A DNA stretch of 64,000 bases from Marinobacterium rhizophilum DSM 18822 (GTDB lineage Bacteria; Pseudomonadota; Gammaproteobacteria; Pseudomonadales; Balneatricaceae): assembly GCF_000378045.1 (NCBI RefSeq), contig NZ_KB899094.1, forward strand, positions 1 to 64,000, written 5' to 3'. Every line of letters begins with the position of its first letter. Position 1 is the stretch's first letter. Below, piece after piece: positions 26,701 to 35,758 of this stretch. The notes under the pieces were generated by a model that was not told the origin of the DNA, ran no database searches, and saw only the letters and a list, made by a program, of their open reading frames with translations. Position numbers and translations under genes: made by a program.

Positions 26701-26740
26701 CCGTGCTTCCGTGCTTCCGTGCTTCCGTGCTTCCGTGCAT
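26701..26740. repeat. Five tandem copies of an 8-bp repeat
   Basis: CCGTGCTT occurs four times in perfect tandem, followed by one variant CCGTGCAT. It lies 19 bp past the 3' end of the minus-strand regulator gene, outside any gene. Copy number is likely to vary by slippage. Confidence 0.9.
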
Positions 26741-26758
26741 CCGTTCACCGAACCCAAC

Positions 26759-27352
26759 TCAATCCTCGTCGTAATGGATGACCGACAGCAGCTGGATCGG
26801 TACTTCGCGCAGCAATTCCGGTCCGTGCGGTACCTCGGCATCGAAGGAAAGGGCGTCACCGGGTTCCATCTCATAAAGATGGTTGCCGTGGCGGTACTGG
26901 ATGCGCCCCTGCAGCAGGTAAATGAACTCCTGACCCGGATGCGAAAAGGTCGGGAACACCTCGGCGGCATCGTCCATGGTGATCAGGAAGGGCTCGTAAC
27001 TTTTCTTTTTACCGCGATGGTAGCTCAGCAACTGGTAGGTGTGACCTTTCTCGGTACCGCGGCGCACCACCTCCATGCCTTCACCTGCCTTGACCAGCTG
27101 AGCACTGCCGGTGGGGCGGTCGTAGTCGCTGAACAGCTGCGAAATCGACAGTCCGATAGCGTCGCACAGGCGGTTGAGGGTATCGAGGCTGGTGGAGACC
27201 TGGGCATTTTCGATCTTGCTGATCATGCCCTGGCTGAGTCCGGCGATTCGCGCCACATCGGTGATCTTGAGCCCCTGTTCCGAGCGTTTCTGTTTCACCT
27301 TCATGGCGATGTACTGCTCCAGCTGGAGCTTCGGGTTCTGCGCTTCATTCAT
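26759..27352 (-). CDS. XRE-family transcriptional regulator with C-terminal cupin
   Basis: 197 residues. The N-terminal helix-turn-helix (about 15-72) reads VKQKRSEQGLKITDVARIAGLSQGMISKIEN, followed by LNRLCDAIGLSISQLF. The C-terminal cupin domain (about 115-190) includes FSHPGQEFIYLLQGRIQYRHGNHLYEMEPGDALSFDAEVPHGP, with several possible metal His/Glu. Such HTH-cupin regulators often govern catabolism or amino acid use in response to a small ligand. It is divergent from the purU-mgd-gma operon with a 250-bp spacer and likely controls it or the GcvT-like transcript it faces. Confidence 0.88.
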   Translation of the reverse strand: MNEAQNPKLQLEQYIAMKVKQKRSEQGLKITDVARIAGLSQGMISKIENAQVSTSLDTLNRLCDAIGLSISQLFSDYDRPTGSAQLVKAGEGMEVVRRGTEKGHTYQLLSYHRGKKKSYEPFLITMDDAAEVFPTFSHPGQEFIYLLQGRIQYRHGNHLYEMEPGDALSFDAEVPHGPELLREVPIQLLSVIHYDED

Positions 27353-27536
27353 GATGACGTTGCTCTTTATCAGTGCAGCTCTGTGACAGGTTGGTGCATC
27401 TTTTCGGGCCTGTCGGGCTCGATTTCAGAGCAGCTGACCCGCTCTGCGTATTCCTCATGAGAAAAAATATTTCTTTATAGTAACCAAATCAACAGTTTAG
27501 GGCATCTTCGCATTTTTTGCCTGGAGCCTTTAAAAG

Positions 27537-27554
27537 TTGGCAAAGAGATTGCTT
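27537..27554 (+). promoter_or_regulatory. Sigma-54 promoter upstream of purU
   Basis: TTGGCAAAGAGATTGCTT has GG at 27539-27540 and GC at 27551-27552 with exactly ten bases between, and full TTGGCA and TTGC blocks. It lies about 50 bases before the ATG of purU. It suggests RpoN control of the whole purU-mgd-gmaS-mgs-folD run, in keeping with nitrogen acquisition. Confidence 0.72.
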
Positions 27555-27602
27555 TATCTTTGGTAATAAAAATTTCCTGCTAAGAAAATTAGGAGCAAGC
27601 AC

Positions 27603-28475
27603 ATGGCTAACGATATTGAAAGTGCCCGCAAGTACCGCCTTACGATCTCCTGTCCCGATCGTGTCGGGATTGTCTCGACAGTGACGCAGTTTCTCTCCGC
27701 GCACAATGGCTGGATCAATGAGGCCCATCAGTTTGCCGATACTGAAACCTGCACCTTCTTCATGCGCTACGAAGTGCTGGCCGACTCGCTGCCGTTCGAT
27801 CTCGAAACGTTGAAAGCGAAATTCGCGCCAGTTGCCAAAGAATTCGACATGCAGTGGCAGATTACCGATTCGTCGGTGAAAAAGCGCGTGCTGCTGATGG
27901 TCTCCAAAGAGGCGCACTGCCTGTCCGATCTGCTGTACCGCTGGCGCAGTGGCGACATGCCGTTCGAGATTCCCTGCGTGTTGTCCAACCACGATGATCT
28001 GCGTCCCTACGTGGAGTTCCACGATATTCCCTATATTCACCTGCCCGTGGACAAGGATAACAAGGAGCCGCATTTCCGGGCCATCAAGGAGCAGATTGCA
28101 GCGGCCGATGCCGATGTGATCGTGCTGGCGCGCTACATGCAGATATTGCCGGAAGACCTCTGCGAGCTTTACCCCTCAAGGATCATCAACATTCACCACA
28201 GCTTCCTGCCGTCCTTTATCGGCGCGCGGCCGTATCACCAGGCCGGCGTGCGCGGCGTCAAGCAGATCGGCGCGACCTGTCACTACGTGACCTCGGAACT
28301 CGATGGCGGCCCGATCATCGAGCAGGACGTGCATCGCGTGACCCATCACAACACAACCAGCGACATGGTGCGTATCGGCAAGGATGTCGAGAAGGCAGTG
28401 CTGGCCCGCGGCCTTCGGTACCACATCGAGGATCGCGTACTGGTGTACGGCAATAAAACCGTCGTTTTTGCCTGA
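27603..28475 (+). CDS. purU: Formyltetrahydrofolate deformylase
   Basis: 290 residues. An ACT domain (about 10-90: LTISCPDRVGIVSTVTQFL) precedes a formyltransferase-fold catalytic domain with LLMVSKEAHCLSDLLYRW, VLARYMQILPEDLC and the active-site segment IINIHHSFLPSFIGARPY. PurU hydrolyses 10-formyl-THF to formate and THF, regenerating free THF for C1 capture from methylated amines. AGGAG precedes the ATG. It heads a tightly packed operon: mgdA starts 28 bp later. PurU together with FolD is a usual companion of the N-methylglutamate pathway. Confidence 0.95.
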   Translation: MANDIESARKYRLTISCPDRVGIVSTVTQFLSAHNGWINEAHQFADTETCTFFMRYEVLADSLPFDLETLKAKFAPVAKEFDMQWQITDSSVKKRVLLMVSKEAHCLSDLLYRWRSGDMPFEIPCVLSNHDDLRPYVEFHDIPYIHLPVDKDNKEPHFRAIKEQIAAADADVIVLARYMQILPEDLCELYPSRIINIHHSFLPSFIGARPYHQAGVRGVKQIGATCHYVTSELDGGPIIEQDVHRVTHHNTTSDMVRIGKDVEKAVLARGLRYHIEDRVLVYGNKTVVFA

Positions 28476-28503
28476 TAGCCGTTTAGTTTAACAGGAGAGC
28501 AAC

Positions 28504-29745
28504 ATGCCCTGGCGCTTATTGAAATACGGCCTGAAGAAGACGCATGACGAACCGCGTTTCTTTCCCGCAGCCAAACCGCTCAAATCCGGCTACGACGTCG
28601 TCATCATCGGCGGCGGCGGGCACGGCATGGCCTGCGCCTACTATCTGGCCAAGGAACATGGCATCACCAACGTTGCGGTGCTCGAGCAGGGGTATATCGG
28701 TGGCGGTAACACCGGGCGCAACACCACCATTGTGCGCTCCAACTACCTGACCCCCGAGGGCGTGCGGTTTTACGACACCAGCCTCAAGCTGTTCGAGGAC
28801 CTGTCGGACGATTTCGATCTGAATATTTTCTATTCGACCCGGGGCCATTTCACCCTGGCGCACACCGACAGCGCGCTGCGCACCATGCGCTGGCGCGCCG
28901 AAGTGAACAAGCGCCACGGTATCGACAGCGAGGTGGTGGACCGCGAGTTTATCGCCCGCGAAGTGCCGTACATGGATCTTGACTGCGCCGGTCACAGTGC
29001 CGTGCAGGGTGCGCTCTACCATGCGCCGGGAGCGGTGGCGCGTCACGATGCGGTGGCCTGGGGTTACGCCCGTGGTGCCTACAACCGCGGTGTCGAGATT
29101 CACCAGAAAACCCGTGTCACCGAGATCCGTACGCAGGGCGACCAGGTGGTGGGTGTACAGACCGACCGCGGCTTTATCAGCTGCAACAGGGTGATCTCGA
29201 TGGTGGCCGGCTCTACGCCCCGCATCACCGAGATGGTCGGGCTGCGCACGCCCATCGAGATCTTTCCGCTGCAGGCCTGCGTGTCGGAGCCGGTCAAGCC
29301 GTTCATGGATACCATCGTCGTCTCAGGCAGCCTGCACGTGTATGTCAGCCAGTCGTCCCGTGGCGAAATGGTCATGGGCGCTTCGGTGGACCCCTCGGTG
29401 CTGCACTCAACCCGCTCAAGCTTCGATTTCGTCGAGGGCCTGACCGACAAGATGCTGGACCTGTTCCCGTTCATGAGCCGCATGAAGGTCATGCGCCAGT
29501 GGGCCGGCATGAGCGACATCACGCCGGACTTCGCGCCGATCATGGGCAAGACACCGATTAAGGGTTTTTACCTCGATGGGGGCTGGGGCACCTGGGGCTT
29601 CAAGGCCACGCCCGTCAGTGGCAAGACCATGGCCTGGACAATTGCCCACGACAAGACACACGAACTGATCGAGCCCTTCCGGCTGTCCCGTTTCGCCGAC
29701 TTCGACCTGGTCGGCGAGAAGGGTGCGGCATCGGTCGGGCACTGA
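28504..29745 (+). CDS. mgdA: N-methylglutamate dehydrogenase subunit A (sarcosine oxidase beta-like)
   Basis: 413 residues of the SoxB-like flavoprotein family. YDVVIIGGGGHGMACAYYLAK binds FAD, and the GGGNTGRNTTIVRSNY segment is where the sister family carries its covalent FMN histidine region. DFAPIMGKTPIKGFYLDGGWG is the typical late FAD motif. In sarcosine oxidase this subunit oxidises the N-methyl group. Here the complete mgdABCD-gmaS-mgsABC order points to N-methylglutamate dehydrogenase, which releases glutamate and methylene-THF. mgdB starts 9 bp later. Confidence 0.93.
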   Translation: MPWRLLKYGLKKTHDEPRFFPAAKPLKSGYDVVIIGGGGHGMACAYYLAKEHGITNVAVLEQGYIGGGNTGRNTTIVRSNYLTPEGVRFYDTSLKLFEDLSDDFDLNIFYSTRGHFTLAHTDSALRTMRWRAEVNKRHGIDSEVVDREFIAREVPYMDLDCAGHSAVQGALYHAPGAVARHDAVAWGYARGAYNRGVEIHQKTRVTEIRTQGDQVVGVQTDRGFISCNRVISMVAGSTPRITEMVGLRTPIEIFPLQACVSEPVKPFMDTIVVSGSLHVYVSQSSRGEMVMGASVDPSVLHSTRSSFDFVEGLTDKMLDLFPFMSRMKVMRQWAGMSDITPDFAPIMGKTPIKGFYLDGGWGTWGFKATPVSGKTMAWTIAHDKTHELIEPFRLSRFADFDLVGEKGAASVGH

Positions 29746-29754
29746 GGAGGGGTT

Positions 29755-30021
29755 ATGAAACTGTTCGATTGTCCCGTGATCGGCAAGCGCCCGATCAGTG
29801 AGTTCGATTACTGCGGCGAGGTACGCCGGCCGCCGCTGGATGCCGACGAGACGGCCTGGGCGGACTTTGTCTTCAACCGTAACGGCGCGCCCCAGGTGCT
29901 GCGCGAATGGTGGTACCACCGGCCGACCGGGCGCTGGTACATCATGGAGCGCGACACCCTGAAGGATGAAGTGCAGCGTTTTATTGACCCGCAGGAGGTG
30001 CGTTATGACATCCCGGCTTGA
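29755..30021 (+). CDS. mgdB: N-methylglutamate dehydrogenase subunit B (sarcosine oxidase delta-like)
   Basis: 88 residues with the SoxD-like sequence: LFDCPVIGKRPISEFDYCGE at the start, then WADFVFNRNGAPQVLREWWYHRPTGRWY. In heterotetrameric enzymes this zinc-binding subunit holds the complex together; the zinc Cys/His set here is Cys5 and Cys23 with a His in the YHRPTG region. AGGAGG lies directly before the ATG. The 3' end overlaps the start of mgdC by 17 bases. Confidence 0.92.
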   Translation: MKLFDCPVIGKRPISEFDYCGEVRRPPLDADETAWADFVFNRNGAPQVLREWWYHRPTGRWYIMERDTLKDEVQRFIDPQEVRYDIPA

Positions 30022-32914
30022 TCCGCAACCGCTGGAATGGCTCGATCGCAACGAGACCTACCGTTTCACCTTTGAGGGCCAGGCCTATACCGGCTTTCGC
30101 GGTGACAGTGTGACCTCGGCGCTGCTGGCCTGTGGCCAGACGCTGCTGGGGCGCAGTTTCAAGTACCACCGTCCACGCGGTGCCCTGACACTGGCCAACC
30201 ACGACGTCAATGCACTGATGCAGAGTGCGGACGCCACCAATATCCGCGCCGATGTGACGCCGCTGCAAGCGGGGCTGGATTTGCGGGCGTGCAACGTCAA
30301 CGGCACGCTTGTAAACGATCGCGACCGCTTTATCGAGCGCCTGTCGGCCTTCCTGCCGGTGGGGTTTTACTACAAGACGTTCCACAAGCCCAAGCGCTTC
30401 TTCCCGTTCTGGGAGCGCAAGATCCGCGAAAAGGCGGGCCTTGGCAGCATTGATACCCGCTGGACGGCCAGGCGTCAGGCCAAGTCCTACGGCTTCTGCG
30501 ACCTGTTGGTCATTGGTGCCGGCGCCTCCGGCATGCAGGCGGCGCTCACCGCGGCCGACGCCGGGCTCGATGTCGTGCTGGTGGATGAAAACCCCCGCAT
30601 CGGCGGCAGCCTGGACTATCAGCTGGCGAACGACGCCGATGCGGCGCCCGTGCGCGAACGCCTTAAGACGGGCGTTGAGGGGCACGCCAATATCCGCGTG
30701 TTGCCGTCGCACTACGCCGCCGGCTGGTACACCGATCACTATGTGCCGCTGTCTGGGCCGACGGGCATCATCAAGATGCGCGCCGGCGCCGTGATCAGCG
30801 CCACCGGGGTAATGGAGCAGCCGTCGGTGTTCCGCTTTAACGACCTGCCCGGCGTGATGATGGCTTCCGGCGCGCAGCGCCTGATCGCCCGTCATGCGAT
30901 CAGGCCGGGCAAGCGCGCGGTGGTGCTGAGCGCCAACGGCGAAGGCTATCGTGCCGCCTTGGACCTGCTGCAGGCCGGTATCGACGTGGCGGCGGTGGTG
31001 GATCTGGAACAGGGGGCCGAACGCGGCCACTGGGCGTCCCAGCTGGCAGCGGCGCGCATTCCGGTCATCGAGGGGCACGCGATCTACGAAGCCCAGGGCA
31101 AGGGGCGGTTGGAGCGCGTCATTGTTGCGCCGTTCGATGGCCATCGCTGCAACCCGGCAACCGCCCGCGAGATCCCCTGCGATCTGCTGCTGATGAGTGT
31201 GGGCTGGGCGCCCGCGTCACAGCTGCTCTATCAGGCCGGCGCCAGGCTGGCGTACGACGACACACTGCAGCAGCTGCTGCCACAGCAGTTGCCCGCCGGC
31301 ATTTTCGCCTGCGGCCGCCTTAATGGCGCCTTCAGCCTCGAGCAGCGCCTGGCAGACGGCCAGCGTGCGGCAAAAGATGCCTGTGCCCATCTGCGCGGTG
31401 AAAGCCTGCAGCCGGATCTCGCAGCCTGTCGCGACACACGCGCACACAGCCACCCCTGGCCGATCATTGAACATCCCAGGGGCAAGAACTTCATCGACTT
31501 TGACGAAGACCTGCAGCTCAAGGATCTGGTCAACGCGGCAAAGGAAGGCTTTGACAATATCGAACTGATAAAGCGCTTCTCGACCATCGGCATGGGGCCG
31601 AGCCAGGGCAAACACAGCAACATGAACGGCATTCGAGTGCTGGCCTCGGTGATTGGTCGCAGCATCGACGAGACCGGATCGACCACGGCAAGGCCGATGT
31701 TCCATCCGGTGCCGGTCAGCGACCTGGCGGGACGCCGTTTTCGCCCCGAGCGCCTGAGCGCGCTGCATGATCGTCACTTGGGCCTTGGCGCGCAGATGAT
31801 GGAAGCCGGCGCCTGGTTGCGTCCGGAGTACTACGGTATGCCGGACCAGCGCGAGCCGTCGATTCTGCGCGAAGTGCAGGCCGTGCGCACCGCGCTGGGC
31901 CTGATCGATGTCTCGACGCTCGGCAAGATCGAGGTGATGGGGCCGGATGCCGCCAAGCTGCTCGATGGCAGCTACACCATGCGCATGTCGACCATCAGAA
32001 CGGGTATGACTCGCTACGCGCTGATGGTCGACGACAGCGGCGTGATCGTCGATGACGGCATCGTTGGCCGTGTGGCCGAGGATCGCTTCTATGTCACCGC
32101 CACCACCAGTCACAGTGAGGCCACCTACCGTACCCTGTCGCGCCATATCGTCGAGTGGGGTCTCGATGTCCGGCTGGTGAACCGCACCGGCGTGCTGGCG
32201 GCCATGAACCTGGCCGGTCCCCATGCCCGCCAGTTGCTGGCGCCGCTGACCGACATCGACCTTGCCGAAGACGCATTCCCTTATCTGGGCATGCGTGAAG
32301 GGCAGCTCTGCGGCATTCCTGTACGGCTGATCCGGGTCGGCTTCGTCGGCGAACTGGGTTACGAGATTCACCTGCCGGTTGATGCGGCCGCCACACTATG
32401 GGACCGCCTGATGAGCGCCGGTGCCGAATTCGGTATTCGTCCGTTCGGCGTTGAAGCCCAGCGCGTGCTGCGCCTTGAAAAGGGTCACATCATCGTCGGT
32501 CAGGACACCGATGGCCTGACCAATCCGTTCGAGGCCGCCATGGCCTGGGCCGTGCCGCTCAAGAGCAAGCCTTACTTTGTTGGCCGCCCATCGCTGGCGC
32601 TGCTGAAGGCGCGCTGCAGTCGCAAGCTTATCGGCTTTCGGTTGCCCAAGGGCTACAGCGGCGAAAGGCCCAAGGAGTGTCATCTCATTATCGAGAACGG
32701 CGAGATGGCCGGACGCATCACCAGCATCGCCTACAGCCCGAGTCTTGGGCAGCTGATCGGCTTGGCGATGGTTGACCTGCCGCTGGCCGAGGCTTCGCTG
32801 TCGCTGAGCGTCTGTGTCGACAGCGGCGACCTGATTCAGATCGAACCCTGCGCGCTGCCGTTCTACGACGCCGAAGGCAAACGACAAACCGCAGATCTTA
32901 CGGAGGTGGCCTGA
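30005..32914 (+). CDS. mgdC: N-methylglutamate dehydrogenase subunit C (sarcosine oxidase alpha-like)
   Basis: 969 residues from the ATG at 30005 (GAGG upstream; the frame open to 29966 is inside mgdB). A 2Fe-2S/NAD-linked N-terminal fold (about 20-110, GDSVTSALLACG, SFKYHRPRG) is followed by an FAD/NAD-binding domain (about 160-470: LLVIGAGASGMQAALTAADAG, DENPRIGGSL). A C-terminal GcvT domain (about 600-960: ALGLIDVSTLGKIEVMG, GELGYEIHLP, EKGHIIVGQDTDG) binds THF. It is the large catalytic subunit of the complex. Its last codons (ADLTEVA) are repeated 80 bp downstream (see the repeat entry). Confidence 0.94.
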   Translation: MTSRLDPQPLEWLDRNETYRFTFEGQAYTGFRGDSVTSALLACGQTLLGRSFKYHRPRGALTLANHDVNALMQSADATNIRADVTPLQAGLDLRACNVNGTLVNDRDRFIERLSAFLPVGFYYKTFHKPKRFFPFWERKIREKAGLGSIDTRWTARRQAKSYGFCDLLVIGAGASGMQAALTAADAGLDVVLVDENPRIGGSLDYQLANDADAAPVRERLKTGVEGHANIRVLPSHYAAGWYTDHYVPLSGPTGIIKMRAGAVISATGVMEQPSVFRFNDLPGVMMASGAQRLIARHAIRPGKRAVVLSANGEGYRAALDLLQAGIDVAAVVDLEQGAERGHWASQLAAARIPVIEGHAIYEAQGKGRLERVIVAPFDGHRCNPATAREIPCDLLLMSVGWAPASQLLYQAGARLAYDDTLQQLLPQQLPAGIFACGRLNGAFSLEQRLADGQRAAKDACAHLRGESLQPDLAACRDTRAHSHPWPIIEHPRGKNFIDFDEDLQLKDLVNAAKEGFDNIELIKRFSTIGMGPSQGKHSNMNGIRVLASVIGRSIDETGSTTARPMFHPVPVSDLAGRRFRPERLSALHDRHLGLGAQMMEAGAWLRPEYYGMPDQREPSILREVQAVRTALGLIDVSTLGKIEVMGPDAAKLLDGSYTMRMSTIRTGMTRYALMVDDSGVIVDDGIVGRVAEDRFYVTATTSHSEATYRTLSRHIVEWGLDVRLVNRTGVLAAMNLAGPHARQLLAPLTDIDLAEDAFPYLGMREGQLCGIPVRLIRVGFVGELGYEIHLPVDAAATLWDRLMSAGAEFGIRPFGVEAQRVLRLEKGHIIVGQDTDGLTNPFEAAMAWAVPLKSKPYFVGRPSLALLKARCSRKLIGFRLPKGYSGERPKECHLIIENGEMAGRITSIAYSPSLGQLIGLAMVDLPLAEASLSLSVCVDSGDLIQIEPCALPFYDAEGKRQTADLTEVA

Positions 32915-32996
32915 TGGATTGCATGACTCGCACGACACCGCAGTACAGCCAGGGCAAAAGGTCCACGGCCGCAGATCTTACGGAGGTGGCCTGATG
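32891..32996 (+). repeat. 80-bp-period duplication of the mgdC tail and ribosome site
   Basis: The 26 bases from 32891 and from 32971 are identical; each contains the end of an ADLTEVA-stop reading frame, CGGAGG and a TGATG junction. The segment between resembles a diverged copy of the preceding mgdC end (EGKRQTADLTEVA against QGKRSTAADLTEVA). The original junction has thus been doubled, so that mgdD now starts 80 bp later than the first TGATG. Confidence 0.85.
32914..32994 (+). CDS. 26-codon mini-ORF between mgdC and mgdD
   Basis: The ATG overlaps the mgdC stop (TGATG), has CGGAGG upstream, and the frame ends in a second TGATG that starts mgdD. Its C-terminal residues copy those of mgdC. 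It probably arose by duplication. It keeps ribosomes moving into mgdD; the 26-residue product itself is likely meaningless. Confidence 0.4.
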   Translation: MDCMTRTTPQYSQGKRSTAADLTEVA

Positions 32997-33470
32997 ATCG
33001 CAACGAATGTAAGCGTGCGCGACGGGCTGGGCTGCTATCTGCTGACGGGGCCCGAGAGCGCCCAGGCCCTGGACGGTGCCGGACTGCCGGCACCGTCCCA
33101 GGTGATGAGTGCCCGAATGGAGCAGGGCGCGCTGGTTGCCCGTACCGGACGCGACGAATTCATGGCAATCCTGCCGTTGGATCGCCGCGCGCCCGAAGGC
33201 GACTGGTGCTTTCGTCGCTTCGACCGGGTGCTGGCGATCGATGGGGACTGGGTCGGCGTGATGGCCCAGTTGTGCCAGTTCGATTTTCGCACGCTGCAGC
33301 CCGGTGACTGGCTGATGAGTTCGGTTGCCGGCGTCAGCTGCTGGCTTTACCGCGACGGGGAGGTGCTGCTGATCGGCTGCGATCCCGGCTACGGCGCCTA
33401 CCTCAGTGAAACGATTCAAACCGTGGTCGAAGACCTCGGCACTGCTTACCTAACAGGAGGTGCATCATGA
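32994..33470 (+). CDS. mgdD: N-methylglutamate dehydrogenase subunit D (sarcosine oxidase gamma-like)
   Basis: 158 residues from the ATG at 32994, preceded by CGGAGG; the longer frame from 32919 overlaps the duplicated junction and is not likely. It has the weakly conserved SoxG fold: [54 protein letters not shown]. It is somewhat shorter than usual gamma subunits. The stop overlaps the gmaS start by four bases. It completes the four-subunit dehydrogenase. Confidence 0.85.
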   Translation: MIATNVSVRDGLGCYLLTGPESAQALDGAGLPAPSQVMSARMEQGALVARTGRDEFMAILPLDRRAPEGDWCFRRFDRVLAIDGDWVGVMAQLCQFDFRTLQPGDWLMSSVAGVSCWLYRDGEVLLIGCDPGYGAYLSETIQTVVEDLGTAYLTGGAS

Positions 33471-34801
33471 TGCCCGCAGAGATTGGAAAAATCATCACCG
33501 ATACCAAGATCAAGTACGTGCTGGCCCAGTTCGTCGACATTCATGGCGTTGCAAAAACCAAATCCGTACCGGCACGTAACCTGATGGATGTCGTGGAGAA
33601 GGGGGCGGGCTTTGCCGGTTTCGCGGTCTGGGGACTGGGCATGGAGCCCCACGGGCCCGACTTCCTGGCCCGTGGCGATCTCAGCACCCTGAGCGCCGTG
33701 CCCTGGCAGCCGGGCTATGCCCGTATCGTCTGCGACGGTTATGTCAATGATGAGCCGCACCCTTACTGCAGCCGCGTGGTGCTGAAGCGCCAGCTGGCAC
33801 GGCTGGAAAAGCGCGGCTGGACCCTGAACACCGGTCTTGAACCCGAGTTTTCGCTGTTCAGCCGCGGCCCCGACGGTGAACTGCTGCCGGTCGACAAGAG
33901 CGATACGCTGGACAAGCCCTGTTACGACTACAAGGGCCTGTCCCGTGCCAGCGAATTTCTCGAACAGCTGGTCGAGTCGCTGCAGGCGGTCGATTTCGAC
34001 GTCTACCAGATCGACCACGAGGATGCCAATGGCCAGTTCGAGATCAACTATACCTACAGCGATGCGCTGACCTCGGCCGACCGCTTCACGTTCGTGCGCA
34101 TGGCCGCCGGCGAAATCGCCAACAAGCTGGGCATGGTCTGCTCCTTCATGCCCAAGCCCGCCTCGAATCGCCCCGGTAACGGCATGCACTACCACCTGTC
34201 GATCACCGACAGGGATGGCCGCAACCTGTTCAACGACGACAGCGACGCCAACGGCATGGGCCTGTCGAAACTGGCCTACCACTTCACCGCCGGCATTCTG
34301 GCCCATGCCCCGGCGCTCTGCGCCCTGGCGGCACCGACCGTGAACTCCTACAAGCGCCTTGTCGTAGGTGGCAGTACCTCCGGGGCGACCTGGGCGCCGG
34401 CCTACATCTGCTACGGCGACAACAACCGCTCGGCGATGGTGCGCATTCCCTACGGCCGGCTCGAGTTCCGTCTGCCGGATTCAGGCTGCAACCCGTACCT
34501 GGTGCATGCGGCACTGATCGCTGCGGGTCTTGACGGCGTCGAGCGTGAACTGGACGCGGGCGAGCCGACCAACTTCAACCTCTATGGCAAGAGCCTCGAG
34601 GAGATTCAGGAGCTGGGCATCGGCATCTTGCCGCAGAACCTCGACCAGGCCCTGGATGCGCTCGAAGCGGACACGCTGTTCACCGACGCCATGGGGCCGG
34701 AGATCGTGTCGGAATTTATCAAGGTCAAGCGGGCCGAGTGGATCGAGTACAGCCGCCATGTGTCGGACTGGGAACTCAATCGCTACGCCGAATTTTTCTA
34801 A
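33467..34801 (+). CDS. gmaS: Gamma-glutamylmethylamide synthetase (glutamate-methylamine ligase)
   Basis: 444 residues of the glutamine synthetase superfamily. [52 protein letters not shown] and [25 protein letters not shown] mark the ATP, glutamate and metal sites. A true GlnA is longer (about 470) and sits next to ntrBC. The order mgdABCD-gmaS-mgsABC identifies this as the enzyme joining methylamine to glutamate with ATP, first step of the indirect methylamine route. Overlapping ATGA with mgdD shows coupling. Confidence 0.95.
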   Translation: MMPAEIGKIITDTKIKYVLAQFVDIHGVAKTKSVPARNLMDVVEKGAGFAGFAVWGLGMEPHGPDFLARGDLSTLSAVPWQPGYARIVCDGYVNDEPHPYCSRVVLKRQLARLEKRGWTLNTGLEPEFSLFSRGPDGELLPVDKSDTLDKPCYDYKGLSRASEFLEQLVESLQAVDFDVYQIDHEDANGQFEINYTYSDALTSADRFTFVRMAAGEIANKLGMVCSFMPKPASNRPGNGMHYHLSITDRDGRNLFNDDSDANGMGLSKLAYHFTAGILAHAPALCALAAPTVNSYKRLVVGGSTSGATWAPAYICYGDNNRSAMVRIPYGRLEFRLPDSGCNPYLVHAALIAAGLDGVERELDAGEPTNFNLYGKSLEEIQELGIGILPQNLDQALDALEADTLFTDAMGPEIVSEFIKVKRAEWIEYSRHVSDWELNRYAEFF

Positions 34802-34838
34802 TCGCGGTGCTGACAGTGTTTTTTCGAGGTAATCGACT

Positions 34839-35744
34839 ATGTGTGGAATCGTAGGACTCTATTTGAAGAACCCGGCGCTGGAAAGCCAGCTGGGTGAACT
34901 GTTCGCACCGATGCTGATCGCCATGACCGACCGCGGTCCTGACAGCGCCGGCTTCGCCATCTACGGCGATGAGGTGGACGCGGGCTGGACCAAGCTGACG
35001 CTGCGTCACCCCGATGCTGATTTTGACTGGGAGGCGCTGGCTACCGCGGTGAAGACGTTGCTCAACGTCAACATCAGCTGGTTCCAGAATGCCAACGTGG
35101 CGGTTTTCAAGGTGGCCGCCGACGAAACACGGCTACGCACCTGGCTCGAGGCGCAGGCGCCCGAGGTGCTGATCCTGAGTGTTGGCCAGTCCATCGAGAT
35201 CCTCAAGGAGGTTGGCCTGCCGGAGCAGATCGTCGACACCTTTAACCTGGCGGGCATGAAAGGCAGCCATATTATCGGCCATACCCGCATGGCGACCGAG
35301 TCGGCGGTGACCATGGAAGGCAGCCATCCGTTTTCCACCGGCATGGACCTGTGCCTGGTGCATAACGGGTCCCTGTCCAACCACAACCGCCTGCGCGATG
35401 TCCTCAAGCGTGAAGGCATCGCCTTCCAGACAGAGAACGACTCCGAAGTGGCAGCCGGCTACCTGGCCTGGCGCCTGCGCAACGGTGACAGCCTGAAGCA
35501 GGCGCTGGAAAACGCGCTCAAGGATCTGGATGGTTTCTTCACCTTCACCATCGGTACCCGCGACGGCTTTGCCGTGATGCGCGACCCGATTGCCTGCAAG
35601 CCTGCGGTGCTGGCTGAAACCGACGACTACGTGGCGATGGCGTCCGAATACCAGGCGCTGACGACGCTGCCCGGCATCGAGAATGCCCGGGTATGGGAGC
35701 CGGAACCGGCGACCTTTTACATCTGGGAACGTGGCAGCCACTGA
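34839..35744 (+). CDS. mgsA: N-methylglutamate synthase subunit A (class II glutamine amidotransferase)
   Basis: 301 residues. The N-terminal MCGIVGLYLKNP puts the catalytic cysteine at position 2 after Met removal, and RGPDSAGFAIYG, GHTRMATESAVTMEGSHPF and LVHNGSLSNHNRLRDVL are the class II (Ntn) amidotransferase motifs. With MgsB and MgsC it moves the methylamine from gamma-glutamylmethylamide to form N-methylglutamate. It follows gmaS by 37 bp with a CGAGG ribosome site. Confidence 0.93.
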   Translation: MCGIVGLYLKNPALESQLGELFAPMLIAMTDRGPDSAGFAIYGDEVDAGWTKLTLRHPDADFDWEALATAVKTLLNVNISWFQNANVAVFKVAADETRLRTWLEAQAPEVLILSVGQSIEILKEVGLPEQIVDTFNLAGMKGSHIIGHTRMATESAVTMEGSHPFSTGMDLCLVHNGSLSNHNRLRDVLKREGIAFQTENDSEVAAGYLAWRLRNGDSLKQALENALKDLDGFFTFTIGTRDGFAVMRDPIACKPAVLAETDDYVAMASEYQALTTLPGIENARVWEPEPATFYIWERGSH

Positions 35745-35758
35745 GGGGAGAGAGAACG

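Noticed and set aside
26534-27460. A 308-codon plus-strand frame over the XRE-cupin gene
   Set aside because: It is antisense to a clear helix-turn-helix/cupin protein with diagnostic motifs. The plus-strand translation has no family features.
32919-33470. Longer start for mgdD at 32919
   Set aside because: It would run through the duplicated junction and has no ribosome site. The ATG at 32994 follows CGGAGG and gives the normal N-terminus.
33467-34801. Ordinary glutamine synthetase
   Set aside because: It is shorter than GlnA, is fused by overlap to mgdD and followed by mgsABC, which is the signature of the methylamine ligase GmaS.
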